From: Lycocorax pyrrhopterus obiensis
Taxonomy: Eukaryota; Chordata; Aves; Passeriformes; Paradisaeidae
Assembly: GCA_014706295.1 (NCBI GenBank)
Contig: JACSVZ010000011.1
Span: forward strand, 10,818,163-10,882,162
Length of the DNA stretch: 64,000 bases
Reading direction: 5' to 3'
Shown here: positions 23,800 through 37,319 of the stretch, one piece after another
How the letters are laid out: the number at the start of each line of letters is the position of its first letter
How positions within the stretch are numbered: position 1 is the stretch's first letter
The notes under the pieces: model-generated
Database searches by the model: none
What the model saw: only the letters and a program-made list of their open reading frames with translations
Told to the model about the DNA's origin: nothing
Position numbers and translations under genes: made by a program

Positions 23800-26700
23800 G
23801 TTGCTGGATTATTTAACAGCCAATAACTCACCCTCACTCTTTCCTACCTTCAGTGGCTGTTTCCTTTTTGTATGGCAGCTAATACAAAATAGTGTACCTT
23901 GATGTAACACTTACACATAAGCAATTTGAGCTGGGTAATTTAGCAGATTAATGAGACCAGCCAACAGACATTTAAAACTGAGACATATCTGTGGCACTCC
24001 TTCTTGATCTACTTAGTCAACACGGACTTGGCCAGTCACCTTTCCCAGTGGACTCATCTCAGTCACATGATAAATCATTCTTACTCAAATATTTCTTTTT
24101 AAAGATTCCCCCTCAGCCTTAGTTGATAAAAGTCCCAGGCATCAGATGGAGTGCGTGGAACCAGATACAAAACTCTTTTCCTCCAACACGGACATTATAT
24201 TTAGTCACTTACTCTTGCTGTTGATTAATGTTCCTCTAGCTTTAAGCCTTTGAGGGATTGTTATAGTGTGACTTCTGCTCTCAACAAAGCATAAAATTGG
24301 ATATAACACTAAAGAGACACCACATAATACTATGCTGTTTTCTCTCCATTGGACTGATTTGCATGGACCACTCCAGACTGACATGGGAACAGACTTTAAA
24401 ATGCAACAGTAGATTAAGACAGAATATGATACTGATGTTAAATACAATTTATAAAACAGAGGTTAAGCTATCTGAAGAAATATGGCTTTAATAAATACAT
24501 GCTGTCTCTTCTGCTCTCTTTCTGCATGAAAAGCAAAGCAGGATTCCAGACAACATATGGATTTCCACATTGTATTTAAAACAGTTTTTCGTGTTTGCCC
24601 AAGGTATATGGAATGGCTATTACACACACAGTATACTGCTCAGCAAAGGCAACAGCAAGTCCATAAACATTTGAGAGGGAGTTAGAGAGTTAAAGACAAC
24701 AGAGCCAATAATTGACCAGAGGTTTAGCACCAGTTAAAGTTAATATTATTGGCATCATGGGAGTGCCTAGAAGTCGAGTCACACCAGAACCCTTTTGCAA
24801 ACAGTGAAAAGCAGAAACAAAAGACAACCCAAACATCTCATGATATTCTTCTCCAGGAGTGCAAGGAGGGTTTGGGTAAAGAAAAAAAAAATCCTTAATC
24901 CTAAGGATCTGACCCAGCTCTGATCAACTCCCACTGCTGTCACCCTCTTCCACAGAGGGATGCACGTTTGCCTCCCTGCAGTTTGGAGAGGATGAGCCCT
25001 TTCAATGCGTTAGTTCAGCAAGTGAGGGTGTGAGTTCACCTGAGATACCCTTGAAAACCATTTTCTTGACCCCTCACCCCTGTTGCTCCCATGCTGTACC
25101 TGCTCTGACCATTTTCACTGCCTGACCTCCTCCAGCATAACACACTACACACATATTTCCATAATCTGGCAGACCCAGGGCTCCACCCTGCACTTACTCT
25201 TACCTCTGACGGCCAGGACAAACACCACTAACTGAGTTAAAGTCATGACATGGAGATCAGTACATTTTGGACACGCTCAGCTGGGTGGCCAGTGCACAGC
25301 AGGAAGCTGTGTCCTTCTACCTGGGACTGTCACCTCTGCCCCTGCAGAAGGTGCCTTAAAAGAGGGGCCATTGCTTCTAGTGCATAGACTCACACTTAAT
25401 TTTTACTTTTCCCAGGCATAAGTGGCACTGGATGCTAAATGAAGGCAGGACTGGAAACACACAATTCATGTATGGGTCTTACACAAAAAAAAAAGAAACC
25501 CTATAGACAAAAACAGATTCTGGGAGGATAAACAGTTGTATGCCACCACAAGTAGGTCTCTCTCTCGTTATTTCAGGAGAAGTCTCCAAGCTCATCCTCC
25601 AATGAGGTCTTGAAGGGCTCATGTTGTGAAAATCAATGTCTGTTTACAAACATCTGCACTCTAAAGAAATATAACCATCCACCGCAACCGGGGCTCAGTG
25701 GGACAAGAACAGCTACTCAAGATTGGGAGAAAAACGTGGAAAGCTCAGCAGGGCAAGGGAAGGAATCTGACTGCTGTGTCAAGCATCCCGCTCCACTTCA
25801 CTATATGGAGCACTCTTTACATAACCCAGCAATTAATTAGAAACAACACACATTTGTGGTTCCCCTTGAGGCAATGAAAAATAACTAATGTACATGTGCA
25901 ATAACTTTCCTTTTAGAAAGAAATTTCATCAGGCTGTTTCTGTTTTGAACCAAAACACAGCGTGTGCATCGGACGGCAATAGTGCTGAAAGTGGTGAGTC
26001 TGGACCCAGTAACAAATGGGCTTTGAATACGTTCATGGACAGGAATCCTGTCAGTATTTCAAGGCCTGTATTACAGAGTGAATGATGACGATGCCTGCCA
26101 TAAAACGTATAAAGAAAAAAAGGAGCTGGGCCCCAGGGATTTTCTGTCATCCCAGTGCCTGTTATCACCAGTGTAGCGCCATGCACGCACCTCCCACGGG
26201 CCCCTCTCCCCTGAACCTGGGGACAGCAACTTTGAGGTTTTTCAGGTTCAGTGGGGAGCCCGCAAGGGCGAGCAGGCCAGAGGCTGTGTAATGCCCCCCT
26301 CCAAAGGAGGGCCTACCAAAGACATTTCCGGCCTTTCCCAGTGTGTGTCCCCCCCAGAATTAGCAGCCATTTAGCAGGCAGCCCAGGAACATGGCCCAGG
26401 TGGAATTGAGCCCGTGCACGCAGTGCCTCTTCACACACACAATTTTGGTTCACAGAAGGCTGAGTTATGATGTCTGCTAGTCCTTGACCATTACACAACG
26501 TCAGTTCTAAGCACAAATCAACACTTAGGTAACCAGTATGGCCAAACACAAATTTTCAAAAGCCTTAGATAATGATAACTAACAAGAAAGAGATTTGACA
26601 TTTATTTCTGCATTCTCACTGACTGCTTCTGTCAAAACCCTTAGTGTTCACCCTAACCACAATTTGAAATCTCTCTCTGCAACCATGAAGGCTAAGAAGT

Positions 26701-27100
26701 TTATTTTATAAATGGAGAGGCTACCGCATTTTTACCTATTTTCAGAAATAAAAGTACTAAGAAAAACCACCAAGTCTTCACAGATTTCCACTAGGATCAC
26801 CACAGCTGGCAATGCTGAACAATTGTAGAGCGGCAAATTAAGCTAGGCCTTGGCTCCAGGCTTGCCTCTGGCTGACCTGGTACGTTTATGTCTCAGAAAA
26901 GCCAGACTAATACGGGCCATGAGTTTCATGAGATGGGCTGTGTGCTCTCCACACCCCTCCGTGTGGGACATAGACAGTGCTAGAGGTCATTTTAAGCTCA
27001 AATCCATTTGTAACACCCATAACTTAGCACAGAGTTGTTCTGAACTGTTTACAACTTTTTTCTGAGAAAAACCTTCCCTTACGAAGGGGTTAAAAACGTA
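23800..27100. other. Gene-free stretch
   Basis: Open frames are at most 85 codons and overlap on both strands. A somewhat GC-richer part at about 26100-26420 has no identifiable element. No RNA gene was recognised. Confidence 0.5.
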
Positions 27101-27106
27101 TGTCTG

Positions 27107-27199
27107 AAATATAATCACACACATTTTTCATTTTTCACAATTTCCTTCTCTCTCTCACCCAACTCATTTTCAACTTATTCCATCTCATACCCATTCTCA
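27107..27199. repeat. 93-nt G-free pyrimidine-rich run
   Basis: The plus strand has no G between 27107 and 27199 and only one (27200) up to 27220. The run is C/T-rich with some A, including a short (CT)n stretch near 27147-27156. It is low-complexity, strand-asymmetric sequence of the kind found in introns and old microsatellites. Confidence 0.8.
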
Positions 27200-27224
27200 G
27201 CACCCATTTACCATCCTTCTGAAG

Positions 27225-30200
27225 TTATTTTCCTGCTTAAATGATGCTGGAATAATATTAACAAATTTGTTTTTTTGGTTGTCAGATTACAGTTCAGATG
27301 TGAATCAAAACTGCATTAAGGGTCTGATCCTGCCACCTTTGAAATCAACTGTGGTTCCATTCAATGAAACCCAAAGCTCTTGCTGTAACTCCAGGACTAG
27401 TGACCATTTATTATTCATAAGTACAGACTGGGACGGGCTGATAAACGACCCTTAACCATCCTGCTCCGTTTCAAAAGGGGAAGGAACCAGAATGGACTAA
27501 TTAATGATTCCAGCAATCCCAAGTCTAGCTAACCTTACCTTTGCAAGGATAGGGAGATGCCTGATGGATATAATATTTATTTAACAAAGCAATTATCTCT
27601 GTAATATGGATTGTTTCAGGATGCATTCAGTCCAGCTCAATGTGGTGGGAATGTGGAAGATATCTGACACGGCCTGTAAAACTGATAGATGGAGGTTTGT
27701 ACTTCCCAGTTTGGCTACAAAATACAGGAAGAGATGATCTGCACAACAAATTTTGTACAAGTCAGGATATGGGCAGCCTTTGTCACAGAGGGCTGGGCCC
27801 AGAGAGACTTCATATTCCTTTGACCTAAATTGTGTTAAAGCAGCATTAGAAAAGGTGAGACTGCCGGCCAGGATGCCAGAGACCTGCTTAAAACTTACAA
27901 AGAAGTAAATAGCCTGAAATAACAGTACCATCCATACCTTAGTCAATAAAAGCCTGAATCCAGAGCATGCCTGTCTGTGTGGCTGATGAAATGCCCTGAA
28001 TGAGGTTGAAGGAATTCAATAAAGTCACAAAATTGCTGGTGAGAGGGTGTAACTCAAAAAGACATGAATACAGAAGTCAATGGCTAAGAGGAGCCTCCAG
28101 GGACTCAAATGGGCTGCAAAGAAGAGATTCCTAAATTCAGTAAAAGAGGGGGAAAGCAAAGAGAAAGCAGCTCTTCTCTGTAGAGGACAGTAAAGCACTA
28201 CACTTAGGAGCCTGCAAAGAGCAAAGATAGCACTGAACAAAATGCAGAAACTGGAACATCCCATGAGATGCTTGGCTGCAGGAGAAAAGTCATCATAACT
28301 TGGCAATATCTGGAAAGTGATATGCTGGCAGCAGCAGTTTCCAGCACAGGTGGATTGGTGTTCCAGCAGAGCACAGCTGGGTGGCCACAGCCCGGCCTCT
28401 TGACGTGGGCCATGGGGTGGAGGCTGCAGAGAGGGGGACCTTCCCTCTCTGAACATTTCTGTCCTGCCTGTGTTACCTGGGAAGCTTTCAGCTGGCTCTG
28501 AAAGGTGAAGATGGTGCCTTTTCCTACAGGATGTTCCCTCAGTGGGAGTGGGGAATGGCTGTTCCTGTTGCATATGGCATTTTTACGCCAGCTCCCTGAG
28601 AGCTGCCTTTCCTCGTGTTCCCACCCCTCACAGTGCTCAACCAGTGAGAATGAAGCAGATAACAGTGGTGGCCCACTGCCAGTCATCTTCTTTGAGGAAG
28701 CTGTCTCAACAAAAGCTCTCCATGAGCCCAGTTCAATCTCAGAAATCCAAACAAAGCAGAAATGGAAGATGGAAAACAGAGGGCCGGTCCCTCTGAAGGT
28801 CTGTGAGTGGTCAACGCACCTAAGTGAACTGGGCCCATTAAGAGATGAGGAACATGGGACACTAAATTCAGACTGTCTTGGGAAACCCTGCAGCAAGAAA
28901 CTGCATCTCATCCTGCAGATAGACCCCTGAGGACACAAAGAGCACTTCACCCTCTCTTGAGCTCCATGCTGGATGTAACACAGCAGAAGTTGCACCAAAG
29001 CAGGCCCTTTCAGAATTGCAGCGAACCTGATCAAAACGAATAGTTCTGGATTTATGGCAGAGTCAGTGACAGTAAACCAAAGAGGAGAGGTAGAATGATA
29101 AAAACAATGCTCAGGAAAAAAACAAGTACACTTTTAAGTGGTCTCAGCTGTAACAACTAACACATACCAGCTGTTACAAGGTGCAAACTGAAAGTCTTGA
29201 GCAGACCAACAACTTGACCAGTTCTGTTCAGCTATGAACAAGCTGCACCTATGTTGTGTGCCAGTAGATGGTGTGTTTATTTTAACCAAATAGTTACCTG
29301 AACACAATTAGAGCTCTCTTTAGCACTGCTGCTTTGTTTTGAGCCCATATTGCTTCCTGAACATGCTTCACTTTCACCCTCTGAAGCTTCCCTCTCTTAT
29401 TTCATCCCCTTGTGAAATGTCACAAAGAGGATCACCGTGGCCAACGTGATAGGAACGTTCGGATCGTTGAGTGCAATATGCTATTCATATTTGCCCTTCA
29501 AAGCATTGTGCTTTTGCAGTTAAATATAATCCCATGCCACCTTTTATAAGAAATGCCAGGATCTTTCCTCATATGCTGGCACAATACCCCAGCTCCAGGT
29601 TTACCTCTCCTGGCTTACCCAGGTCCTGATTTATCTTGACAAATGTCCATGCCCCCAAGACCAAGTGAAAGCAGCAGGAAGCCAACAGATTTCAATGTCC
29701 TCTTGACACGCAGCACTGCTTCAGAGACAACTTGGCTCAGCCTCCAGATCTTGTTTTCACAGGAGGTTTCAAGAATTTGTGAGACATCTTTTCATTTGCT
29801 TTTATCTTATGATAGCTTGTTCAGCCCCCTTCACAATTAGACTCTGACATTTTTATGGCTCAGAGTGGTTGCATCTTTTTTTCTTTTTTTTTAAAGTAGG
29901 TCATGTGAAACATGAATGCGTTGCATCAACACATCAAGGAGGCTTGGTGTATCTCAGTTCAGGTTCCCAGCATTTGAGACCACTACTCTGCATGCTACCC
30001 AGCTATCACACCCACTGGGTGCCCCTAGCTCACCCCACACTTCTTCAGAGAGAGATGGAGGAAAAAGGATTCTTTCTCAGAATAATTGGCAGGTTAGATG
30101 AAGGGGCAACAAAGATGAGCCAAGATTCAGGAACTCTAGATCTACTCATCCATGACTGCTGGCTGTCAAAACATGACACATTTCCCATCTGACAGCCACA

Positions 30201-33200
30201 ATAGGTCCAAAACATTTCTCCTGACAGCCAAGGTACCAAATGATGAAGCTACGGACAATATATTTCTTTTCTTACCCTCTATCACAAAAGAACGGCCTAC
30301 TTACTTCTTTACATCAAGCAGTAGTATGACTGGTGCACATTTTACAACCCAGATTTGAAGCTGATTGGTGACCCATAAGAAGGTATGTGATTAATACTGT
30401 AAGAAAGTTCATCAACCAATTCCTGAGAAGTACTGGCACAAAAGTTGAAAGCTAAGGAACATGCTCCTGCAATGCACATTCAGAACTTCAAAACACACAT
30501 ACTTGTTGGACTTAAAGGACCAACAACAAAATAATATGCCAAAGCATTGAACTACTTGACTCACAAACAATTAAAGCATTCTTTCAGCATACATTATATT
30601 TTGTAGGGTTAGTTTTCTCAGGCATTATATACAACAAAGTGGATATGCCCACAGGAGTTGTATCAAGCTCTTAGATTTCTTTTCCTGTAAGTTTTGATCA
30701 GTCTAATCCTCTTGAATTTAAGGAGTTGTGGGCTCGACCCCCAAATTGAACTGAACTAAATCTCCCAAACTGATCCTGGAGTCATTCCCTAGAGCAGCAG
30801 TGAACTTCATCTCTTCAAAAGTCTCATTGGGTTGCATGTTTTTGGCTTTCCTAAATTCAGCATATGGTAGTTCCTATTCTTACTGTCTCGGATTAGAAGA
30901 AAATATGTCTATGGATGACAAACCTCTCTTACTTCAGACCTACTTCTGCTCCTCTAGCCCTCTCAGAAAAGAATTACAATTGCACTCATATATTAGAAGG
31001 TTGGTGTCATTTAGCTTTTGAATCAGTTTGGCAGTCCTGTACCTCAGAGGCACTAACTCTGTTGTGAATTTATAGCTGACTGATCATACTGTCAAATGGA
31101 ACAGCACACAAGATCTAGCACTAACAGCTTCACAACTTCTCCTTTGCTTCTAAATGCACAAACCAATTTTTTCTAACATGGTGTCCAACACAATTCTTAC
31201 ACTTGCAGCTCTCAGTACCAGAATGTCAGGACAGACTCTTTCACTCAATTTTCTCATCACCTGCATAGTATCAGGGATTCACTTTTACCTGAAACACGTG
31301 AAAGCAACAACTCTGTGACTGCTCCATGGAGTAATAGTTCCAGTGTGCGTATAGACATGAGATCATACCACCAGTGCACTGTCTTTATCTTGCAGCTGGT
31401 GTCACTCCCAAAGGCAGCAAGAATGGAAGGAGTTTGTTCACACCTGGTTACAAAAGATTTTATAAACACACCTGCAGTGACTCAAGGTTAAAAGGGTATC
31501 TATCCTGGATCTGTGAGTCCTTTACAAGTAGGTTTCTCATTCTGTTTACTCTCAAGCAACATTTTTTAATCAGGTGTAGCAACAAGTAGAATAAAATAGC
31601 CTCAGGATCTAGCCCTTAATGCCCAGTTAGCACACATTGGCTCTCAACTGCAATTATTTGCCTTTCCTAACTTGAGATACAAAATGGCCTGTCTGCCAAG
31701 AACAGCCCAGCACAGTTATGCCTGTCTTTGCTTGATGCGGACTGATTTTCCACTGTAGATTCATTATGTCATTGAATTCAGTCACGGGAATATTAGCATT
31801 TTCACACATGTGGGAACTCATCTTGTGAATGCAAAGCTCATTTATTACCGTGATTTCTTCAGAGGCTGCAGTATGCTCATTTTATAAGGAGTCTTGTAAT
31901 AAAGACAGGTTCTGAACCAGTGAAAGCATGCAAATTTACCTGAAATATGAAGTTTACAGCCAAGACTGTTTATTGCTGGTAATTAGTGGGGGAGATCCCC
32001 TTTTTCCCCCCTTTTTTCTGGTGTCTTGAATAATTTAAAACATAATGTAATAAGGGAAGCTTAGGGACTTTGTAGCAGAGTGGCTTTTGATTGCTTGCTC
32101 TGAACTCATTAATGACTCTGATAAGACTGAGCAATTTAAATAGAAGGGCCATCTCCAAAACTAGACTGCAAGATGTATGAACACCTTTGAATGATCCTTG
32201 CACTATTGCACTGAACCCTGAGAAAAGAACTGGCTACACTCTCCCTGTCTAGCAGAATAGCACAGACATAAATGCTGACTTAATAATGCTATGCATTTAT
32301 TGCAGCATCAGAATTAGAGCAAGTTTTTATTTTGGAACATAGTATTAATATGCTTAGAAAATGCAAACCCTTCATGTCTGTGAAATGCGCACCCAGTTAA
32401 TGCTGTTAGCTCTAATTCTGAGCACTGAAACATATAAGGAGTTTTGGTCAGATAGTCATAAATCCATGCACCAAGAGAAAAATGAAAAGAAATCAGCTGC
32501 AGTTCTGAATACATATTTGTAAATCCTATTCCTTGAAAAATCAACAACTAATTATCTGGGTCAGCAGAAGAGGGAGCTACATTTTTATTAAGAAGTTTAA
32601 TAACACAGAAGCTCCTTTCACAGAAGTCATAGCGATGGTTGCTATTGAAATAAATAATAATAAAATGAACTCTTGTTTTAGTGAATTAGTAAGAGCTGGT
32701 CTCTCTGGTGGTTTAAAAGAGAAAGCCCAGTAAAATGTTACTATAAAGTTTCCCGGAAATGTGATGAATTTAAAGTTTCAAATAAAGTAAATGTACCAAT
32801 TCAAATAAATTGATCTCTTTTTGTCACATGAAAGTAGTTATTAAAGATATAATTCTCTTGAGTTTTATACCTATGCTGTCATTGATATGACTACAAAGAT
32901 GTTGCAATTTAGCTTAATTCTTCTACACAAAAAATCAAACCCTATGTATGAGTATACTCTTAATTAAGGTTATTTTAACCATTGTAATCTCAGCCTTATT
33001 TGCAAGAACAAAGCATATAGTCACATCTTTTAAAGCACAGTTTAAGGCTGTAGGGCCAGGTTTTCTGCTCAAGTTGTGCCATGTCCCTGAAGCAGACATA
33101 TACACCTGAGCGTGGATTAGGAATGAAGTTCAACACCCAGAGGGTGCTCAAAAGATGGACTGCTCAAAACTGGTTTCACATGCACTGTGCCTGCATCCTG

Positions 33201-33650
33201 ATGCTAATAAATACACAGAAGTGCTGAGGGTGTCAGGAAAAAAATCACAGACAAAAAATCAGCTCGCAGTAGAAACATGTGAACAGGTTCTTCAAGCTCT
33301 TGAAATCGTAATAAAGGAAAAGTTGATCTACAGTTTACCCTCCAAATATGTGTCAAGGACATGCAACAAGACAAAACTGAATGCTGAGGGTTAATTCAGC
33401 CCTAAAAATCATGTGTCCATCACCTCCGTGCACGCAGTGAGTGAAATTCAACTCCACTCAGGCCAGGGATCTATGCACAAGGGTCATATTTTCTTGTAAA
33501 CTCCAGCTGATGAGTAGGACACATCTGCAGAGGGCTCTGCCAGTGAGCAAACCATTTACCCAGCCTGCAGCCCAGATCCACAGATTAGGGGATAAATGAT
33601 GTCCAATCAGAATACCTGACCTCTACAGAAAAAGCATGATTTTATTATTC
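27225..33650. other. Gene-free stretch including the longest chance ORF
   Basis: It contains the longest open frame of the window, 276 codons on the minus strand at 28204-29034. This overlaps a 182-codon minus frame (28025-28573) and a 141-codon plus frame (28505-28930). The predicted peptide shows no domain, repeat or membrane pattern that I recognise, and the overlap of three long frames suggests low stop density rather than coding. Otherwise the stretch is plain AT-rich DNA; a T-rich run sits at about 29876-29893. Confidence 0.5.
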
Positions 33651-33689
33651 TCTCCATCCAGTCATCAACATGTGATCAGCACATTCTCC

Positions 33690-33990
33690 AGGGCCAGACA
33701 ATGTGGTGTGCAGGCAACACGAGTACAGGCACCCCGAGCTGCTGTGTGCAAACCCCGCGGGCACAGGGGCGGGGGCTGCCCACGGCCCCACTCGCCTCTG
33801 CCACATCCACGCTTTTGGTGCAACCCCTGGGATGCTTCTATCCCCACTTCCAAAGGGTTTTTATGCACAGACACCACACTGCCCACAGGCACTCCAGCTC
33901 CAGGCCAGACTGGGGCATGCCCGAGGCTGTGCCCCAGATAAGAGCCCCACTGCACACAGCTGCAGCACGGAGACAGGCAGAAACCAGCTG
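33690..33990. other. GC-rich patch open in all three forward frames
   Basis: GC-rich sequence with several CpGs (around 33755-33800). Open frames 33636-33941, 33701-34051 and 33703-34074 occupy all three forward frames, and 33665-33955 is open on the minus strand. The peptides are unlike one another and unlike known families. Composition explains this better than coding. It could be a remnant of a GC-rich mobile element. Confidence 0.5.
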
Positions 33991-33999
33991 TATCGGTGT

Positions 34000-36960
34000 T
34001 ACCAGGGACTTTCCATTATCTGCAGTGTTCCAGCTCTGCTTTACCTCATGAAACAAAGCTGGCTGTGTTGCTAACCCTCAGCATTGAAAAACCATAAAAC
34101 AGGAGTCACACACATAAATCACACCTAAATGTTCTGAGGGGCGAGCCTTTAAAGTTCCTTTTCCAGGCTCTTCTCCATAACCATAAGAACGAAAACTTCT
34201 CTTTCTACATGAAAATTGAGATACTTTTCTCACCATTGGAATCCACAAGCTAGAACTCTAAGCAAATAATGTACGACTGGAGATGAACTCTTGAAGGCTG
34301 ATGACACTGTGCAGTGGTTTCTGGCAGCCTGTGGGAGAGACCAGGTGTGAAGCCCTGTGATGTCCTTTGGGGAGCAGACCTGAAGTCCCCTTTATGCTGG
34401 GGTTTGTGTGCACGACCAAAAGTATGAGTCTGAACTTTGCATCTCCACATGACACCCAGCACTAGCCCAGAGGGTCTAGTCTGGAGGTCAGCCAAGCTTT
34501 GACACAGATTCCTTTGTGAAGCATATCGTGGTTATTTTGTCTACCCTACCTTCATCTTGTTCTCACGCGATTGAGAAAAACCCTCTCACTATACTGATTT
34601 TAAAATGGCTCTGTAATGGAGCCTGTAATTTATCAAAGGGTCCAATTAAGAACTCCTCTTTGTTGTCCTGTGAAACCATCCCTTCAGAAAGTCAAGAAAC
34701 GTATCCCACAAGGTATGAAGCTCTAACACTTGTAAGCAAATGGTCATCTTTTGGGTGTGCATCTGGGTCATTACATAAACCAAGCACAAGCAACACAACA
34801 GGGCCAATGCCTTATTGTCTATGGGATACTTTTAGGCAAATATTTCAGCTGCAGATGGTAAATACAGCTTCAAAGCATAATGATATCTAACTGTGAAATA
34901 GCTGAGTCAGGTGCATTTACTGAAGTGGGTTGAGCCAAACACTAATTACAGTGCGGTTGCACCAAGATTAGTGTTACATCTGACATATTTTAAAAGTAGG
35001 CATAAACCAGTGCCAAATTAATTTGATCAACTTCCATGAGCTTCATCCATAGGCATTTTATTGTGGCTAAAGAAAAAAGTTGCAAGAGATACAGAACACA
35101 TTAGAAGATATGCTTCTCATTTCTGAGAATCAGCACCACGTTTTCCTGGAGCTCTGACTAAGTGGCTGAAAAGTTTAGTCACTCACAGGTGTTTTGCTGC
35201 CATCTGTCAACAGCTGATTATTGCAAACCTGTTTACTCAGACTAGTGCTGTGAAAGAGAACTCGCTATCTTTGCTCAATCTCTTTATACAGCTCCTGAGC
35301 ATCTTCCCCCAGAACCAAACTGCCCTAGGGCTTTAGGAAATTGCAATCCACATCCCCAGATGAGCTTCACAGCTGGCCCCTACCTCTATGAAGTTCCCAA
35401 ACTTCAATTCTGGCTCACAGTCCTGAATTTGGAGATTTAATTATAGCACTGTCATTCAGAGGGAAGTCTTCACAGGCTGGGGTATTGCCATTACTTGCCA
35501 GATGCATCCACACCCTGGTACAGATTACATACATTACTGACCTCAGCTGAACCATGAGAACAATAAGGCTGGCCCTGGTCAGGAATCTTCTGACAAAACC
35601 TGGTTTCACTAGAAGAGGCAGATGAGAATCTAACGTGTTTCACAGATATTTGCTGCATGCAGAGCTCCAGACAATCACCAGCAGGCTCTGGTTGCTCCAG
35701 CCAGCCCAGCAGGGGCCCCCCTGCCCACCCCCTGGCAACTCTCAGGGCATGACCAAGGCATCCACATGTCCAAGGTCCATCAGCCTAAGGACAAAGCCAG
35801 GGCAGGCCCAAGATGTCAGCTAATTTCTGTCTGAATTGAAGAGAACGTCAGCTCATGCCAAGGAGCTTTTGAAGGACACAGGAGCAGGTCCAGAGCCATA
35901 GAATTTGCAGCAGAATACATCTCTCTGCATGGCCTTCTGCTGCCATAGGTGGAGTTGGAAACGAAATGTTTTTACTTACACTTGTAGATACAGACCACTT
36001 AAAAACCTTCCCTAGCAGGTTGCTAACCTGGCCATAAAAATGCAGCCTGCTGTGTCTGACCATCAGCACTGGACTATTCTAATATGGGTAGGATTTTATT
36101 AAGTTTCTTATCTTTTCTTTTCTATAAGTTTCATTTTACAAATATTTATCAATATAAATTGTTGTAAAGGAGCACCTCTAACTATTAATAGCATCTTTTT
36201 ATCTACAACCTTCAAAGAGGGCATTCAGCCCTTTCCTCTTAAGTACAGGCACCACAGGGTTTGTTTCAATCTGATTACGTCTCTTTAGGTAGAGAAATTC
36301 TAATCTTGCTCAAGCATTTTGCAGGGTGAAAGCGTTGATATGCTGGCCTTCAGCTCTGCCAGAAGATATACATGCTAAATCTAGAAGTTTACAGGATTCT
36401 GGTCTCTCTGCCTCCCTGAATCACTTTCCTCATCAACAGCATTAGAGTAAGTTAGCCATGAATGAACAAAAAGCAGGAAAATGCTTGACATCAAATCATG
36501 CCAATGATAGAAACCAAGGTTCAGCATCACTGCACCTTCCCATACAGCACTATCCCATTAGGAATACTTTCATTTGATTAGACTGATCCATTGGCTCCTA
36601 GTCCATATTACTTAACCCTCAAACCATTATGCCCTATTGAAAATAATTGGTAATGACAGTTTCAGGTTTAATATTTAATACAGTGGTTAAATGGAGCCGT
36701 ACTGTTTGTGGTTATAGTTTCCATTGACTAATAAGCAAGTTAGAGAGCAAAATGCATTTTTCTTCAGCTGTTACATTAGCAGAAAGCTAAACACCACATT
36801 ACTCATAATAGCCTTAAACATTTTTGGAGAAATAGCTGCCAAAGCCAAGTCAAATATTACATTGATTTGTGGTTCACTTGTTTTCCTTTTTATTACTGGA
36901 CGACTGTCTTTTTAGGAGCTTTAAGGAACGCTGCAAGGTGGATGGATGCACTGAAAGTAA
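34000..36960. other. Gene-free stretch
   Basis: Open frames up to 124 codons (34516-34890, plus) without recognisable features. AT-rich in the right half. No repeat was recognised. Confidence 0.5.
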
Positions 36961-36966
36961 TTTCAT

Positions 36967-37160
36967 TGCATGTCAGGCCAACTTTCAAACACCCCTTCCT
37001 GCAGTGCCTGGTGCACGGGCTCCTCCTGCCTGCACAGCTGCAGGGGCAGGGAGCAGAGTCCTCTGGCTGCTGCTGCCCGTTCCCACAGCAGCTCCTCTGC
37101 CCTCAGCCACGCCAGCACCACCCTCCGTGGGGTTTGCTGTGTGCCAGTGACCTGGGCTGG
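36967..37160. other. Second GC-rich patch open in all three forward frames
   Basis: A GC-rich island of about 190 bp in AT-rich surroundings, with CTG/CAG-rich words (GCTGCTGCTGCC near 37065). All three forward frames lack stops from 36970 to about 37147. No domain is recognisable in any frame. Confidence 0.5.
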
Positions 37161-37319
37161 CTTAGAAAAATCTGCAAGGAAAATGAGATGGGACCATCTT
37201 CACCCAACCAACACCACTATCTCAGAGGAGAAGCCTTCTGCACTTTGCTCCCTTTTGTGCACAACAAAGGAGGAGGGTTCTGGAAGAGCAGGGCTTGAGC
37301 AGCTGTGAGATATCTAAAA

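Noticed and set aside
30728..30750. GGGCTCGACCCCC, resembling a tRNA T-loop box
   Set aside because: No matching A box or cloverleaf arms upstream; not a tRNA gene.
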